This document shows, in pieces, positions 8,865 through 16,956 of a stretch of 64,000 bases of DNA. Source of the stretch: Paenibacillus gallinarum (lineage in GTDB: Bacteria > Bacillota > Bacilli > Paenibacillales > Paenibacillaceae); NCBI RefSeq assembly GCF_014836635.1, contig NZ_JACSQL010000015.1, positions 1 through 64,000 of the forward strand, read 5' to 3'. The notes beneath the pieces are model-generated. The model saw only the letters and a list, made by a program, of their open reading frames with translations, was not told the origin of the DNA and did no database searches. The position numbers and the translations under genes were made by a program. Numbering within the stretch: the stretch's first letter is position 1; each line of letters starts with the position of its first letter.

Positions 8865-9413
8865 ATGGTGTATACAAGGATGGAAACAAAACGCCTGGTA
8901 ATCCGGGAATTTGTAGAAGAAGACTGGATGAGTGTGCACCGGTATGCATCGAATGAACGTGTGACAGAACATACGCTTTGGGGTCCGAATAAGGAAGAAG
9001 ATACAAAAGCTTTTATTGAGTTATGTTTGGAACAACAGAAAGTAGAGGAGCGAACCGAGTATTCGCTTGCAGTCGAAGAGAAAGACACAGGAATTCTCAT
9101 CGGAGGCTGTAATATCATTTTTATGGGCAGCAATGCGGAGATCGGTTATTGCTTTCATCCCGATTATTGGGGGCAAGGTTACGCGAGTGAAGCAGCGACG
9201 GCGATGCTGAAGTATGGTTTCGATCATCCAATAGTGCACCGGATTTATGCGACTTGCCGTCCTGGAAATATCGGTTCAAGTAAGGTAATGACTCGAAATG
9301 GAATGACGCAGGAGGGATTGCTTCGTGAGCATGTATTTTACAAAGGGAAATATCACAGTTCATTCCTGTTTTCTATTCTAAAGCAAGAGTATCAGAGTCT
9401 TATAAATCGATAA
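8865..9413 (+). CDS. GNAT family N-acetyltransferase (RimJ/RimL-like)
   Basis: A 182-residue acetyltransferase of the RimJ/RimL subgroup: ETKRLVIREF at the N-terminus, GYCFHPDYWGQGYASEA as the acetyl-CoA loop, and ATCRPGNIGSSKVMTRNGM before the C-terminal strand. Such enzymes acetylate N-terminal or small amines; the target is unknown. AAGGAGG at 8850-8856 with eight bases of spacing defines the ATG at 8865. The longer frame from 8802 would run through the preceding terminator. Confidence 0.85.
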   Translation: MVYTRMETKRLVIREFVEEDWMSVHRYASNERVTEHTLWGPNKEEDTKAFIELCLEQQKVEERTEYSLAVEEKDTGILIGGCNIIFMGSNAEIGYCFHPDYWGQGYASEAATAMLKYGFDHPIVHRIYATCRPGNIGSSKVMTRNGMTQEGLLREHVFYKGKYHSSFLFSILKQEYQSLINR

Positions 9414-9559
9414 ATGTGTGCGAGTTTTTACTCATTTCATCAGGAGTTTCACATGGTTCCTGACATGAAAACATAAACTTTGTCAAAGAAAAGGGCATCC
9501 TGCGATTACCCGAGAAATATCAGCGGTTACTAGCAAGAAATCGGGAGGGAAGATACATA

Positions 9560-10003
9560 ATGAATGATATCGAGATTGGTGATTTACGACTATCAGAGCT
9601 TCGAGAGCATCCTGAAGATTACCAGAATATTTGCCGGAGATTGTACGGGTATAATGTAAGGGCGAGTAACGGGCTGCTGCAGAAGCCGGGGCAAAACATC
9701 CACTTGTATTTGAAAAATGCCAGTTCAGAAGTCGTCGGAGGTATTTTTTGTGAGTCATGGTTATACGGGCTGTACATTGATGTATTATGGATATCAGAAG
9801 ATTACCGAAGAGCGGGGTATGGCAGGCAGATGCTGCTTGAGGCAGAGCGCAGGGGTAAGGAGATGGGCTGCTTATTCGCACATACCTCCACGTTTTCTTA
9901 TCAAGCTCCTTCCTTTTATGAGAAGAATGGATATGAAATCTATGGCGTAAATGATGAATACCCAGAGGGGATCAAACAGTATTTTTTAAAGAAAAAGCTG
10001 TAA
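9560..10003 (+). CDS. GNAT family N-acetyltransferase
   Basis: A 147-residue compact GNAT protein. The acetyl-CoA-binding loop is SEDYRRAGYGRQML at about residues 78-91, and the APSFYEKNGYE segment matches the conserved tyrosine motif of the fold. GGGAGGGA lies about ten bases before the ATG. It is followed after 24 bases by another GNAT gene with its own ribosome binding site, so the two are probably co-transcribed. Substrate not predictable. Confidence 0.85.
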   Translation: MNDIEIGDLRLSELREHPEDYQNICRRLYGYNVRASNGLLQKPGQNIHLYLKNASSEVVGGIFCESWLYGLYIDVLWISEDYRRAGYGRQMLLEAERRGKEMGCLFAHTSTFSYQAPSFYEKNGYEIYGVNDEYPEGIKQYFLKKKL

Positions 10004-10027
10004 TGAAAAAGAAAAGTGGTGGAAATA

Positions 10028-10468
10028 ATGCTTACCCTTCAAAAGGTGGAGATGGAACATCTACCGACATTAGCAATGTTGCTCGAAGAGTTAACAGGTG
10101 AAAAAACGAATCTTTCTAAATTAGAGGAAACCTATCAAAGGCTGCTGCATAATGAGAATTATGTAGTACTGGGTGCTATTTACGGTGGGGAGCTTGTTGG
10201 ATCAGTGATGGGAATCTATTGTGAGGACTTAGCTGGTGAATGTAACCCCTTTATGGTAATTGAGAACGTTGTGGTCTCTTCCAAGGCGCGCAGACAAGGC
10301 GTGGGTCGTAAATTGATGGACCGAATGGAGGGACTTGCACGAAGCAAGCAATGCTCTTACATTATATTGGTATCGGGAGCAGGCCGATCGGAAGCACACC
10401 GGCTATATGAGTCCCTTGGATATAATGAGAAAGAGTCGGTGGTAGGATTCCGAAAATATTTAGATTAG
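10028..10468 (+). CDS. GNAT family N-acetyltransferase
   Basis: A 146-residue GNAT protein with VVSSKARRQGVGRKLMDRM as acetyl-CoA loop and HRLYESLGYNE near the end. A GTG at 10016 would add four residues; the ATG at 10028 has better spacing to the GGTGG ribosome binding site. Ten bases separate it from the next small membrane gene, so the unit 9560-12200 may be one transcript. Substrate unknown. Confidence 0.83.
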   Translation: MLTLQKVEMEHLPTLAMLLEELTGEKTNLSKLEETYQRLLHNENYVVLGAIYGGELVGSVMGIYCEDLAGECNPFMVIENVVVSSKARRQGVGRKLMDRMEGLARSKQCSYIILVSGAGRSEAHRLYESLGYNEKESVVGFRKYLD

Positions 10469-10478
10469 GGGTGAGGAA

Positions 10479-10736
10479 TTGAGCAAAACATGGCGTTTTG
10501 TACTAGAAGGGGCAGGGGTTCTCATGCTGATCTTTGTGATTATGCCGATTCTATCGGGAATGGTTCTGACATGGATGTATGTTCCTCAGATGATACAAAG
10601 TGAGTCTTCATCTATTCACTCATTTGAAGCTTCTCCTCTACTGATGATCGGTTTGGCTTTATTGACGCTCTTCGTTTACATGATGATTCGAACCGGAATA
10701 ACACGGATGATCAGGAAGGGGAAGACGAGTGAGTGA
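10479..10736 (+). CDS. Small two-helix membrane protein, unknown
   Basis: An 85-residue protein starting at a TTG behind GGGGTGAGG. Two hydrophobic helices (residues about 12-35 and 53-70) are joined by a polar loop, and the C-terminal tail is basic. It is not recognised as a known family. Its last bases overlap the next gene by eight bases, which indicates translational coupling with the first of three paralogous membrane proteins. Confidence 0.7.
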   Translation: MSKTWRFVLEGAGVLMLIFVIMPILSGMVLTWMYVPQMIQSESSSIHSFEASPLLMIGLALLTLFVYMMIRTGITRMIRKGKTSE

Positions 10737-11214
10737 ACAAATACATGTGGTAAGAAGAAAAATAGATCTAGCAGTAATCATTTTTTTGATCCCGTTACTT
10801 TCCTTTTATATTTATTTTCTTATTAGAAATAGTATGTCTGAGATTCCGTTGCTTCTCTATATTCTATCAATAGGTTGTTATGTATATTTTATCGGATTTT
10901 TTGGATATAAATTATTTCTAATACTAAGGTATAGCTTTACATACTACCCGCTTCGCTTCGTCGAACTCGAGTTATTACCCGGTTCATTTCGTCTAGGCTC
11001 TTGTAGCGTGAAGACTTCGGAGATTGAAGCCATTCGGATCGATGGATACTGGAATTCCACTATTGGAGTTAAGCTGAAGGGGAGAAAACAAATTCCTCTA
11101 CATTTAAGGTTGAAATATCAGAATACATTGCAGGAAGATGAGATTATGAAGGAACTGCGAACCTGGTCCGAGATCCACCAGATTCCTATCCAGTACAAAC
11201 GTATATTTTACTAA
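10729..11214 (+). CDS. Membrane protein, tandem paralogue 1 of 3
   Basis: A 161-residue protein starting at a GTG that overlaps the previous gene. Two transmembrane helices (about 11-32 and 39-68) are followed by a soluble domain of some 85 residues with the core IDGYWNSTIGVKLKGRKQIP. The same layout and core recur in the next two genes. The soluble part resembles membrane-anchored PH-like domains in organisation only, and no family name can be given with confidence. Transcribed with its neighbours. Confidence 0.75.
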   Translation: MSEQIHVVRRKIDLAVIIFLIPLLSFYIYFLIRNSMSEIPLLLYILSIGCYVYFIGFFGYKLFLILRYSFTYYPLRFVELELLPGSFRLGSCSVKTSEIEAIRIDGYWNSTIGVKLKGRKQIPLHLRLKYQNTLQEDEIMKELRTWSEIHQIPIQYKRIFY

Positions 11215-11239
11215 GTCTGCAGAGAGGAAGGATACAGAG

Positions 11240-11719
11240 GTGGAGCAGAAACAATATGTAATTACGAAAAAAGATCGTAAATCACAGCTGGCAGCTACTA
11301 TATTATTATTTTTAATGCTGTTAGGTATTAGCGTTCTTCAACGAAAGACAGATCATGTGTTGCTGCACGTTCTTTCATTCGTATTGATTCTGGTATATAT
11401 CGTGCTTATAGGGTATGAGCTTCATTATTACTTTACCTATACTCGCACTCGTAGAGAACAGTTACTGATTATCAAGGAAGATCGGCTTATATTACAAGGA
11501 GAGGTGGTATTTCCTTCTCAGATCGATCTGATTGTCTCAGAAGGATATCTCAATTCTTCAATAGGAATTAAACTTAAGAAGCAAAGATGGATTCCTCAGC
11601 GTTTACAATTTATATTTGCAAATCCTAATACGGAACAAGAAGCGTTCGATCAGTTGCAGGAATGGGCAGATACATATCAGATTGAAATCCGGGAGGGTAA
11701 AATTAGATCGATAATATAG
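11240..11719 (+). CDS. Membrane protein, tandem paralogue 2 of 3
   Basis: A 159-residue protein from a GTG start behind AGAGAGGAAGG. Two transmembrane helices (about 15-33 and 38-62) precede the soluble domain with SEGYLNSSIGIKLKKQRWIP, aligned to the core of the upstream paralogue (G-Y-x-N-S-x-I-G-x-K-L-K). The C-terminus, with LQEWADTYQIEI, also aligns to LRTWSEIHQIPI of the upstream protein. Function unknown. Confidence 0.75.
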   Translation: MEQKQYVITKKDRKSQLAATILLFLMLLGISVLQRKTDHVLLHVLSFVLILVYIVLIGYELHYYFTYTRTRREQLLIIKEDRLILQGEVVFPSQIDLIVSEGYLNSSIGIKLKKQRWIPQRLQFIFANPNTEQEAFDQLQEWADTYQIEIREGKIRSII

Positions 11720-11741
11720 CATAGAAGGGAGGGGAAAACTT

Positions 11742-12200
11742 ATGAATGAGCCTAAGATTGAAGTTATTTCGAGGAGAAGATACAGGAATCTGTTCGCAAT
11801 GGGGATTTACAGCTTTTTGATGGGGGGGTATCAAGCCCTTATTGAGATGGATAGAAACTATATACATATATTTACAGTTATAACAGCTGTATTGTTTCTT
11901 TTTGAACTAGGGCTGCTGCTATATCAATGGTCTGTCAAACCTAAAAGCATCCAACTTCATAAGGGGCAGCTTATCATTGGTAACCGTATATTTCGAGCTG
12001 ATGAGTTGAAGTCCATTATTATAGAAGAATATTATGGGCCGCATATTGGAATTAAACCCAAAAACAAGATGCTCGTACCCATGAGGCTTGCTTTTCGAGT
12101 CCTCGATAAGCATAAAGCAGATCATGCCTTCAATGAAATACATGAATGGGGAGAGCGAAATGAAGTTCCTGTACTCACCCAGCGAATGTGGACACTATAA
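11742..12200 (+). CDS. Membrane protein, tandem paralogue 3 of 3
   Basis: A 152-residue protein behind a GGGAGGGG ribosome binding site. Two hydrophobic helices (about 15-31 and 42-62) lead to a soluble domain with IEEYYGPHIGIKPKNKMLVP, the most diverged of the three cores but with the I-G-I-K and V-P positions kept; the C-terminal IHEWGERNEVPV again matches the paralogues. It ends the unit; a strong terminator follows. Confidence 0.75.
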   Translation: MNEPKIEVISRRRYRNLFAMGIYSFLMGGYQALIEMDRNYIHIFTVITAVLFLFELGLLLYQWSVKPKSIQLHKGQLIIGNRIFRADELKSIIIEEYYGPHIGIKPKNKMLVPMRLAFRVLDKHKADHAFNEIHEWGERNEVPVLTQRMWTL

Positions 12201-12213
12201 TTCGGTACGAATA

Positions 12214-12267
12214 AAAACCTCCCGAGCCTGCTTTCATTCTTAGCAGATTTAGGAGGTTTTCTTTGAT
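12214..12267 (+). terminator. Terminator of the GNAT/membrane protein unit
   Basis: AAAACCTCC at 12214-12222 pairs with GGAGGTTTT at 12252-12260, with an inner CTGCT/AGCAG stem, followed by CTTTG. It closes the transcript ending at 12200. Confidence 0.8.
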
Positions 12268-12309
12268 GTGCTTAATGATTAATGACATGAAATATTAAAC
12301 TGATTAAAT

Positions 12310-12993
12310 TCACCTTGTGATATGACGAGATCCATTCTTGTGATCTTGGAACAAGATTGTTACCCATAGAGAGATGATCAGAATGAGCTCAAAAATATTT
12401 GTGGCTGCTGAACTTTCGAAAGGAAGAGGAATCAGTTGTCCAATAAAAAGTAACGCGGTTCCGACAAACATCCATATCCATTTTTGACGGAAGATTAAGA
12501 TGATGCCGATGATTAGCAACACTAAACCCACCACGATTACCATGATTGGTGGTCCTGAGGTACCTTCTGCTGAGTAGCGAAGAACACCATATTCCTGAAC
12601 TAGTTGCAGATTCTTTACTTCATGTAATGTTTGAGCAAAGATCTGATACAGTATCAATGCTAATGTTAGAATCCAGGCGGAGATCCGTATGTATGCTTTC
12701 GAAGCAAAAGCTGCTCCTGATCTTTGAAGTATGTAATAACCTACAAGGACAAGACCCGGTGTGACAAAAGCATGAATCCAGAAACGAAGACTGCTTAATA
12801 TCATAAGGGGCTTACCTTCGCCAATGGCATTGCCAGCTGCAATGATTCCGTTATCGTAAGCAAGGCCGAGTGCCAAGATCACGAGTAAAATCGGGTAATG
12901 AAACCACTGCTTTGACCGTGACAAATGGGTGAACATGAAAAACAACAAGATAATATAAGCAATTGTAATTACGGAGTAAATCCAAAAATCCAT
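12310..12993 (-). CDS. Multi-pass membrane protein, unknown
   Basis: A 227-residue, very hydrophobic protein with about seven predicted transmembrane helices (roughly 5-22, 33-50, 68-90, 102-122, 150-170, 173-195, 198-218). No catalytic or transport motif could be recognised. AGAAGGTGGG seven bases before the ATG supports the start. It stands alone, convergent with the 10479-12200 unit and divergent from the YedK-like gene. Confidence 0.7.
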   Translation of the reverse strand: MDFWIYSVITIAYIILLFFMFTHLSRSKQWFHYPILLVILALGLAYDNGIIAAGNAIGEGKPLMILSSLRFWIHAFVTPGLVLVGYYILQRSGAAFASKAYIRISAWILTLALILYQIFAQTLHEVKNLQLVQEYGVLRYSAEGTSGPPIMVIVVGLVLLIIGIILIFRQKWIWMFVGTALLFIGQLIPLPFESSAATNIFELILIISLWVTILFQDHKNGSRHITR

Positions 12994-13228
12994 GCGATCC
13001 CACCTTCTATTAGAGTTTTTAATCTTCTTTATTCCTTAAGCCTATTCACCAATATGCATAATAATGAAACGAATAAAATTGCTGAATAGATCAAAATAAG
13101 ACATATAAGATCTCGCTGAATATAGCACAGAGTAGTGTAGATAATCCAATAAATCCATAACCGATTTTTATGCATAATTTTACCTTCTGTTGCAAATAGT
13201 AAAGGAAAATTCAGGGGGGTTACAAAGG

Positions 13229-13903
13229 ATGTGTAAACGTTATTCGCTTGCAGCAGATTTGGATGAAGTTCGTGATCATTTTGGTGTGCAGCGGGTTATG
13301 TATTATTACAAAAACCGTTACAATATTAGCCCGACACAACATGCTCCGCTCATACTTTATGAAGATGGGGAACGTATCATGGACGAATATCGTTGGGGAT
13401 TTATTCCTTTTTGGGGCAAGGATGCTGTTAACGCAGACTTGATGTCTGTTCATAACAACGTGACTTATCGGAAAATGGTGGAAACGAAACGATGTGTTAT
13501 TCCTTGTAATGGGTTCTTTTACTGGCGACAGGAAGGAAAAAGAAAATATGCGGTTCGTGTAGTCATGCCGGACCGTTCTATGTTTGGAGTTGCGGGATTG
13601 TATGAAGTATGGAAAGATCCACACAAGATTCCAGTGAGAACGAGTACCATGCTGATGTCGGATGCCAATTTAACGATTCGAGAATTTGATAACAGAATGC
13701 CAGCGATCCTATCAAAAGAAGCCATTGATGCTTGGCTCGATCCAAGGGTGACGGAAGTACATCAATTACTTCCTTATCTCACATCTTATCGGGATACACC
13801 GATGGAAGTATATCCTGTATCATCACTCGTAGGTAATGATAATCACGATTCACTTGAATGTGTTAAAGAAGTAGATACGCGAATGGCTATGATTAAACCG
13901 TAA
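13229..13903 (+). CDS. SOS response-associated peptidase family protein (YedK/HMCES)
   Basis: This 224-residue protein begins MCKRYSLAAD; the cysteine exposed after Met removal is the residue that crosslinks to abasic sites in single-stranded DNA in the YedK/HMCES family. The YNISPTQHAPLI segment, the EYRWGFIPFWGKD segment, RCVIPCNGFFYW and the late MPAILSKEAIDAWLD motif are all typical. The frame is open from 13190, but that start would bury the essential cysteine, and GGGGGG plus AAAGG lies before 13229. A 19 bp terminator follows. Confidence 0.92.
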   Translation: MCKRYSLAADLDEVRDHFGVQRVMYYYKNRYNISPTQHAPLILYEDGERIMDEYRWGFIPFWGKDAVNADLMSVHNNVTYRKMVETKRCVIPCNGFFYWRQEGKRKYAVRVVMPDRSMFGVAGLYEVWKDPHKIPVRTSTMLMSDANLTIREFDNRMPAILSKEAIDAWLDPRVTEVHQLLPYLTSYRDTPMEVYPVSSLVGNDNHDSLECVKEVDTRMAMIKP

Positions 13904-13910
13904 CATCGTT

Positions 13911-13976
13911 AATACACATGACCATACCAGGACGGCAGTAATGTCATTTTTGGTATGGTCATGTGTATTTTTTATA
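13911..13976 (+). terminator. Strong terminator after the YedK-like gene
   Basis: A perfect 19 bp stem (13911-13929 with 13951-13969) and a run of T. The next reading frame is nominally open from 13941 inside this hairpin, which rules out that start. Confidence 0.9.
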
Positions 13977-14087
13977 GCCTTTTTTATTTACGATGACTTG
14001 CATAAAAACTTTAAAGTAACTATACTTGTTTCAGTAAGCAAGGAAAAGTTTATAAATATAATAGCTGTAAATGTGGGAGTGATCGAG

Positions 14088-15224
14088 ATGAATTCAAAAT
14101 ATAATCTTCTTTTTGACCAAGTTACCTTACCAAATGGAATGATCTTAAAAAATAGAATTATGATGGCGCCAATGACGCATTCGTCTTCCAATGAGGACGG
14201 GACTGTATCGGATGCAGAGCTGGAATATTATGCTCGCCGCTCTAATGGAGCGAGTGTTGTTGTTACTGCAGTTGCGTATGTAACGGATAATGGCGTAGGT
14301 TTTCCAGGCCAATTTTCGGTAACGGACGATTCTTTTGTGCCAGGGCTTAAGAAACTGGCTGATACAATTAAAAAACAAGGTGCTAAAGCCGTGTTACAAA
14401 TTTTCCATGCGGGCAGATTATCTCCACCTGATTTGGTAAGCGGAGATGTTGTCAGCGCGAGTGCCATTACAAGTGAAAGACCAGGATCGCCTGAACCGCG
14501 TGAATTACAAGATGCTGAGATTGTTTCGATTATTAAGGATTTTGGAGAGGCGACTCGCCGTGCGATTGAAGCCGGTTTTGACGGGGTTGAGATTCATGGA
14601 GCTAACGGTTACTTAATTCAACAATTTTTCTCTCCTCATTCAAATCGTAGAGAAGACCGCTGGGGTGGAGATGTAGAGAAACGACTTACATTCCCGCTTG
14701 CTGTGATCGATTCCGTTCAATCCGCAGTTAAGAAATATGCGAAAGGCCCGTTTATTGTAGGATATCGTTTCTCGCCGGAAGAACCGGAGACACCGGGACT
14801 AACTATGGAAGACACTTTCGTATTGACGGATGCACTACTTGAGAAAAATCTGGATTATCTGCATGTTTCTCTTGGCGATTTCTGGTCCAAACCAAGACGT
14901 GGCGCTGACGATTCTAAGACCCGAATGGAATGGATCGCAGAGCGTGTAGGTAACAGAGTTCCGCTTATCGGAGTTGGTAACATTCAGACAGCGGATGAGG
15001 CACTGAGTGCACTGAATACAAATGTATCCATGATTGCACTTGGCAGAGAACTGATTGTTGAACCGGACTGGGTTGAAAAGATCGAATCCGGCAATGAAGA
15101 ACATATTGCTGTGCACTTAACAAAAGAAGATCAGGAACGACTTGTCCTTCCAGATCCGCTGTGGAATATGATTCTCGGAGTTCCGGGCTGGTTCCCGGTA
15201 CTTGATTTAGAAGAATCAAAATAA
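14088..15224 (+). CDS. NADH-dependent flavin oxidoreductase (old yellow enzyme family)
   Basis: A 378-residue FMN-dependent oxidoreductase of the OYE/YqiG type. It has LPNGMILKNRIMMAPMTH at the N-terminus, the substrate/FMN histidine-asparagine pair in EIHGANGYLIQQFFSP, the NRREDRWGG segment, and a C-terminal VPLIGVGNI plus ALGRELIVEPDW phosphate-binding region. Such enzymes reduce activated alkenes or nitro compounds; the physiological substrate is unknown. GGGAG eight bases before the ATG at 14088 marks the start; the longer frame would add 49 hydrophobic residues encoded by the preceding terminator. Confidence 0.9.
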   Translation: MNSKYNLLFDQVTLPNGMILKNRIMMAPMTHSSSNEDGTVSDAELEYYARRSNGASVVVTAVAYVTDNGVGFPGQFSVTDDSFVPGLKKLADTIKKQGAKAVLQIFHAGRLSPPDLVSGDVVSASAITSERPGSPEPRELQDAEIVSIIKDFGEATRRAIEAGFDGVEIHGANGYLIQQFFSPHSNRREDRWGGDVEKRLTFPLAVIDSVQSAVKKYAKGPFIVGYRFSPEEPETPGLTMEDTFVLTDALLEKNLDYLHVSLGDFWSKPRRGADDSKTRMEWIAERVGNRVPLIGVGNIQTADEALSALNTNVSMIALGRELIVEPDWVEKIESGNEEHIAVHLTKEDQERLVLPDPLWNMILGVPGWFPVLDLEESK

Positions 15225-15236
15225 TATCATGAGTAT

Positions 15237-15279
15237 AAGGTCGGAAGCTTCCCGTAGCTTTCCGGCTTTATTGTTTTTT
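15237..15279 (+). terminator. Terminator after the flavin oxidoreductase gene
   Basis: A 12 bp stem with one bulged T (15237-15248 with 15257-15269), followed by ATTGTTTTTTC. Confidence 0.8.
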
Positions 15280-15331
15280 CTTAGCTGCTCTATGATATAG
15301 TGAAAAAAGCAAAAGAGAGGATGATTGCAGC

Positions 15332-15781
15332 TTGAAACACCCATTTGTACTTGAAGCCGTATGGAACGGTGGACGTAATAGTACCGGCACGATTGAAGCT
15401 GGACAGCTCCAAACCAAGATCTCAATTCCTAAAGAAATGGGCGGACCTGGGATCGGCACGAATCCTGATGAGATGCTGCTTGGAGCCGCCGCCACCTGTT
15501 ATCTGATTACTCTTGCAGCAATGATGGAGCGTTCTGAACTTTCTGTAGACCAGCTTACCTTAACTTCAGAAGCGACCGTAGATGTAACAAACAATATGTT
15601 TACGTATGAAGCAATTACTCATCGTCCGGTAGTTACTTTGAAGCAAGACTCAACAGATTCGGATGTGGAAAAAGCACTTCATCTGTCGCATAAAGCGGAA
15701 AGTTCTTGTATGATCTCAAGAGCTGTTGCAGGAAATGTACAAATAAAGACGGAGCCAAGTGTGCTCGTAGCCAGTGTGTAA
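15332..15781 (+). CDS. OsmC family protein
   Basis: A 149-residue OsmC/Ohr-type protein. It shows GAAATCYLITLAAMMER around residue 50, with the first redox cysteine, and the AESSCMISRAVAGNV segment with the second cysteine near residue 130. Two such cysteines act as a peroxidase pair on organic hydroperoxides in the family. The start is a TTG, with AGAGAGG eleven bases upstream, a long but possible spacing. It ends 15 bases before the lactonase gene and is probably co-transcribed with it. Confidence 0.88.
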   Translation: MKHPFVLEAVWNGGRNSTGTIEAGQLQTKISIPKEMGGPGIGTNPDEMLLGAAATCYLITLAAMMERSELSVDQLTLTSEATVDVTNNMFTYEAITHRPVVTLKQDSTDSDVEKALHLSHKAESSCMISRAVAGNVQIKTEPSVLVASV

Positions 15782-15796
15782 GGGAGGAAATACAAG

Positions 15797-16870
15797 ATGA
15801 CAACTTCAAAATTATTAGTATTTACAGGTTCTTATGCAGAGAAAGAAAATCCAGGGATTCATGTATATGAACTCGATGAAAATACATACGAGCTATCCCT
15901 GCGCAGTAAGCAGGAAGGGGTGAAGAACCCAACCTTTCTCCAAGTAGATTCGGATTCAAAACAACTTATTTCTATTGGAGAAATGGTGACAACCGATGGC
16001 TTAAATTCGGGGGAAGCTCTAGCTTATCAGATTTTCCCAGAGACGGGAGAACTGGAACTCATTAATCGTGGTCAGTCTGCTTATGCACCTACTTGCCATG
16101 TTCAAAAGGATCCTCAAGGTCAATATCTTGTGATTTCCAGCTACCATGGAGGCACAGTAAGTCTAGTATCATTAAAAGAAGATGGAAGCATCGGTAAAAT
16201 GCTGGATTCCAAACAGCATAAAGGTCATGGAACGCATCCAGAACGCCAAGATCGTCCTCATGTTCATTCCGCGTTCTTCTCGCCAGACGGACAATTTATC
16301 ATGGTCCAAGATTTAGGTCTTGATACGATTTTTGTATATCAAATCGACCGGGAGCAAAATAAACTTGTGCTGCATCGTGAAGTGAATACGCATGACGCTG
16401 CAGGTCCACGTCATCTCGTATTCCATCCAAATGGCAAGTATGCCTATGTAATTAACGAAGTAGATTCTACGGTAACTTCTTATGCATATGACGCTGAAGA
16501 AGGGAATTTAACAGCGATTCAAACATTACCTACGTTGCCAAGTGATTTCACAGGTGAAAATACATGTGCAGAAATTACGATTTCGGAGGATGGGCGCTTT
16601 GTATATGGTTCTAACCGGGGACATGACAGTATAGTTGTGTATGCCACTTCTGCGGATGGAACACTCGAACATGTACAGCATATCTCTACTGAAGGTGCTC
16701 ATCCAAGACACTTTTCGCTTACACCAAACGGAAACCTGATGCTTGTCGCAAATCGAGATACGAATAATATTGCAGTATTTGAAGTGAACAAGGAGACCGG
16801 CCGATTGACATATACAGGCAAACAAGTAGAGTCACCGAAGCCAGTCTGCGTATGGCCCGTATATATGTAG
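15797..16870 (+). CDS. Lactonase family protein (6-phosphogluconolactonase type)
   Basis: A 357-residue seven-bladed beta-propeller of the YkgB/Pgl lactonase family, which hydrolyses 6-phosphogluconolactone in the oxidative pentose phosphate route. Recognisable are FTGSYAEKENPGIHVYE at the start, HVHSAFFSPDGQF, AAGPRHLVFHPNGKYAYVINE, and GAHPRHFSLTPNG near the end, each a propeller-blade strand with the family's histidine and arginine residues. GGGAGG precedes the ATG by ten bases. A bidirectional terminator follows. Confidence 0.9.
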   Translation: MTTSKLLVFTGSYAEKENPGIHVYELDENTYELSLRSKQEGVKNPTFLQVDSDSKQLISIGEMVTTDGLNSGEALAYQIFPETGELELINRGQSAYAPTCHVQKDPQGQYLVISSYHGGTVSLVSLKEDGSIGKMLDSKQHKGHGTHPERQDRPHVHSAFFSPDGQFIMVQDLGLDTIFVYQIDREQNKLVLHREVNTHDAAGPRHLVFHPNGKYAYVINEVDSTVTSYAYDAEEGNLTAIQTLPTLPSDFTGENTCAEITISEDGRFVYGSNRGHDSIVVYATSADGTLEHVQHISTEGAHPRHFSLTPNGNLMLVANRDTNNIAVFEVNKETGRLTYTGKQVESPKPVCVWPVYM

Positions 16871-16904
16871 TGTAGACACCGTAAATGTGGCTGCAAAATA
16901 AAAC

Positions 16905-16954
16905 AGCACCCCATGCTTCACGATTTCATCGTGAGGACATAGGGTGCTATTTTT
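16905..16954. terminator. Bidirectional terminator between lactonase and LTA synthase genes
   Basis: AGCACC at 16905-16910 pairs with GGTGCT at 16943-16948, with an inner TCACGAT/ATCGTGA stem. The plus strand continues with ATTTTT and the minus strand with TTTTATTTT, so it can end both convergent transcripts. Confidence 0.85.
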
Positions 16955-16956
16955 AC

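Noticed and set aside
9437-9471. Hairpin TTTCAT/ATGAAA after the RimJ-like gene as terminator
   Set aside because: The stem is interrupted and no T-run follows.
13941-14087. Hydrophobic N-terminal extension of the flavin oxidoreductase
   Set aside because: The first 49 codons of the long frame lie inside and after the 19 bp terminator of the previous gene; a ribosome binding site and ATG at 14088 give the normal protein length.
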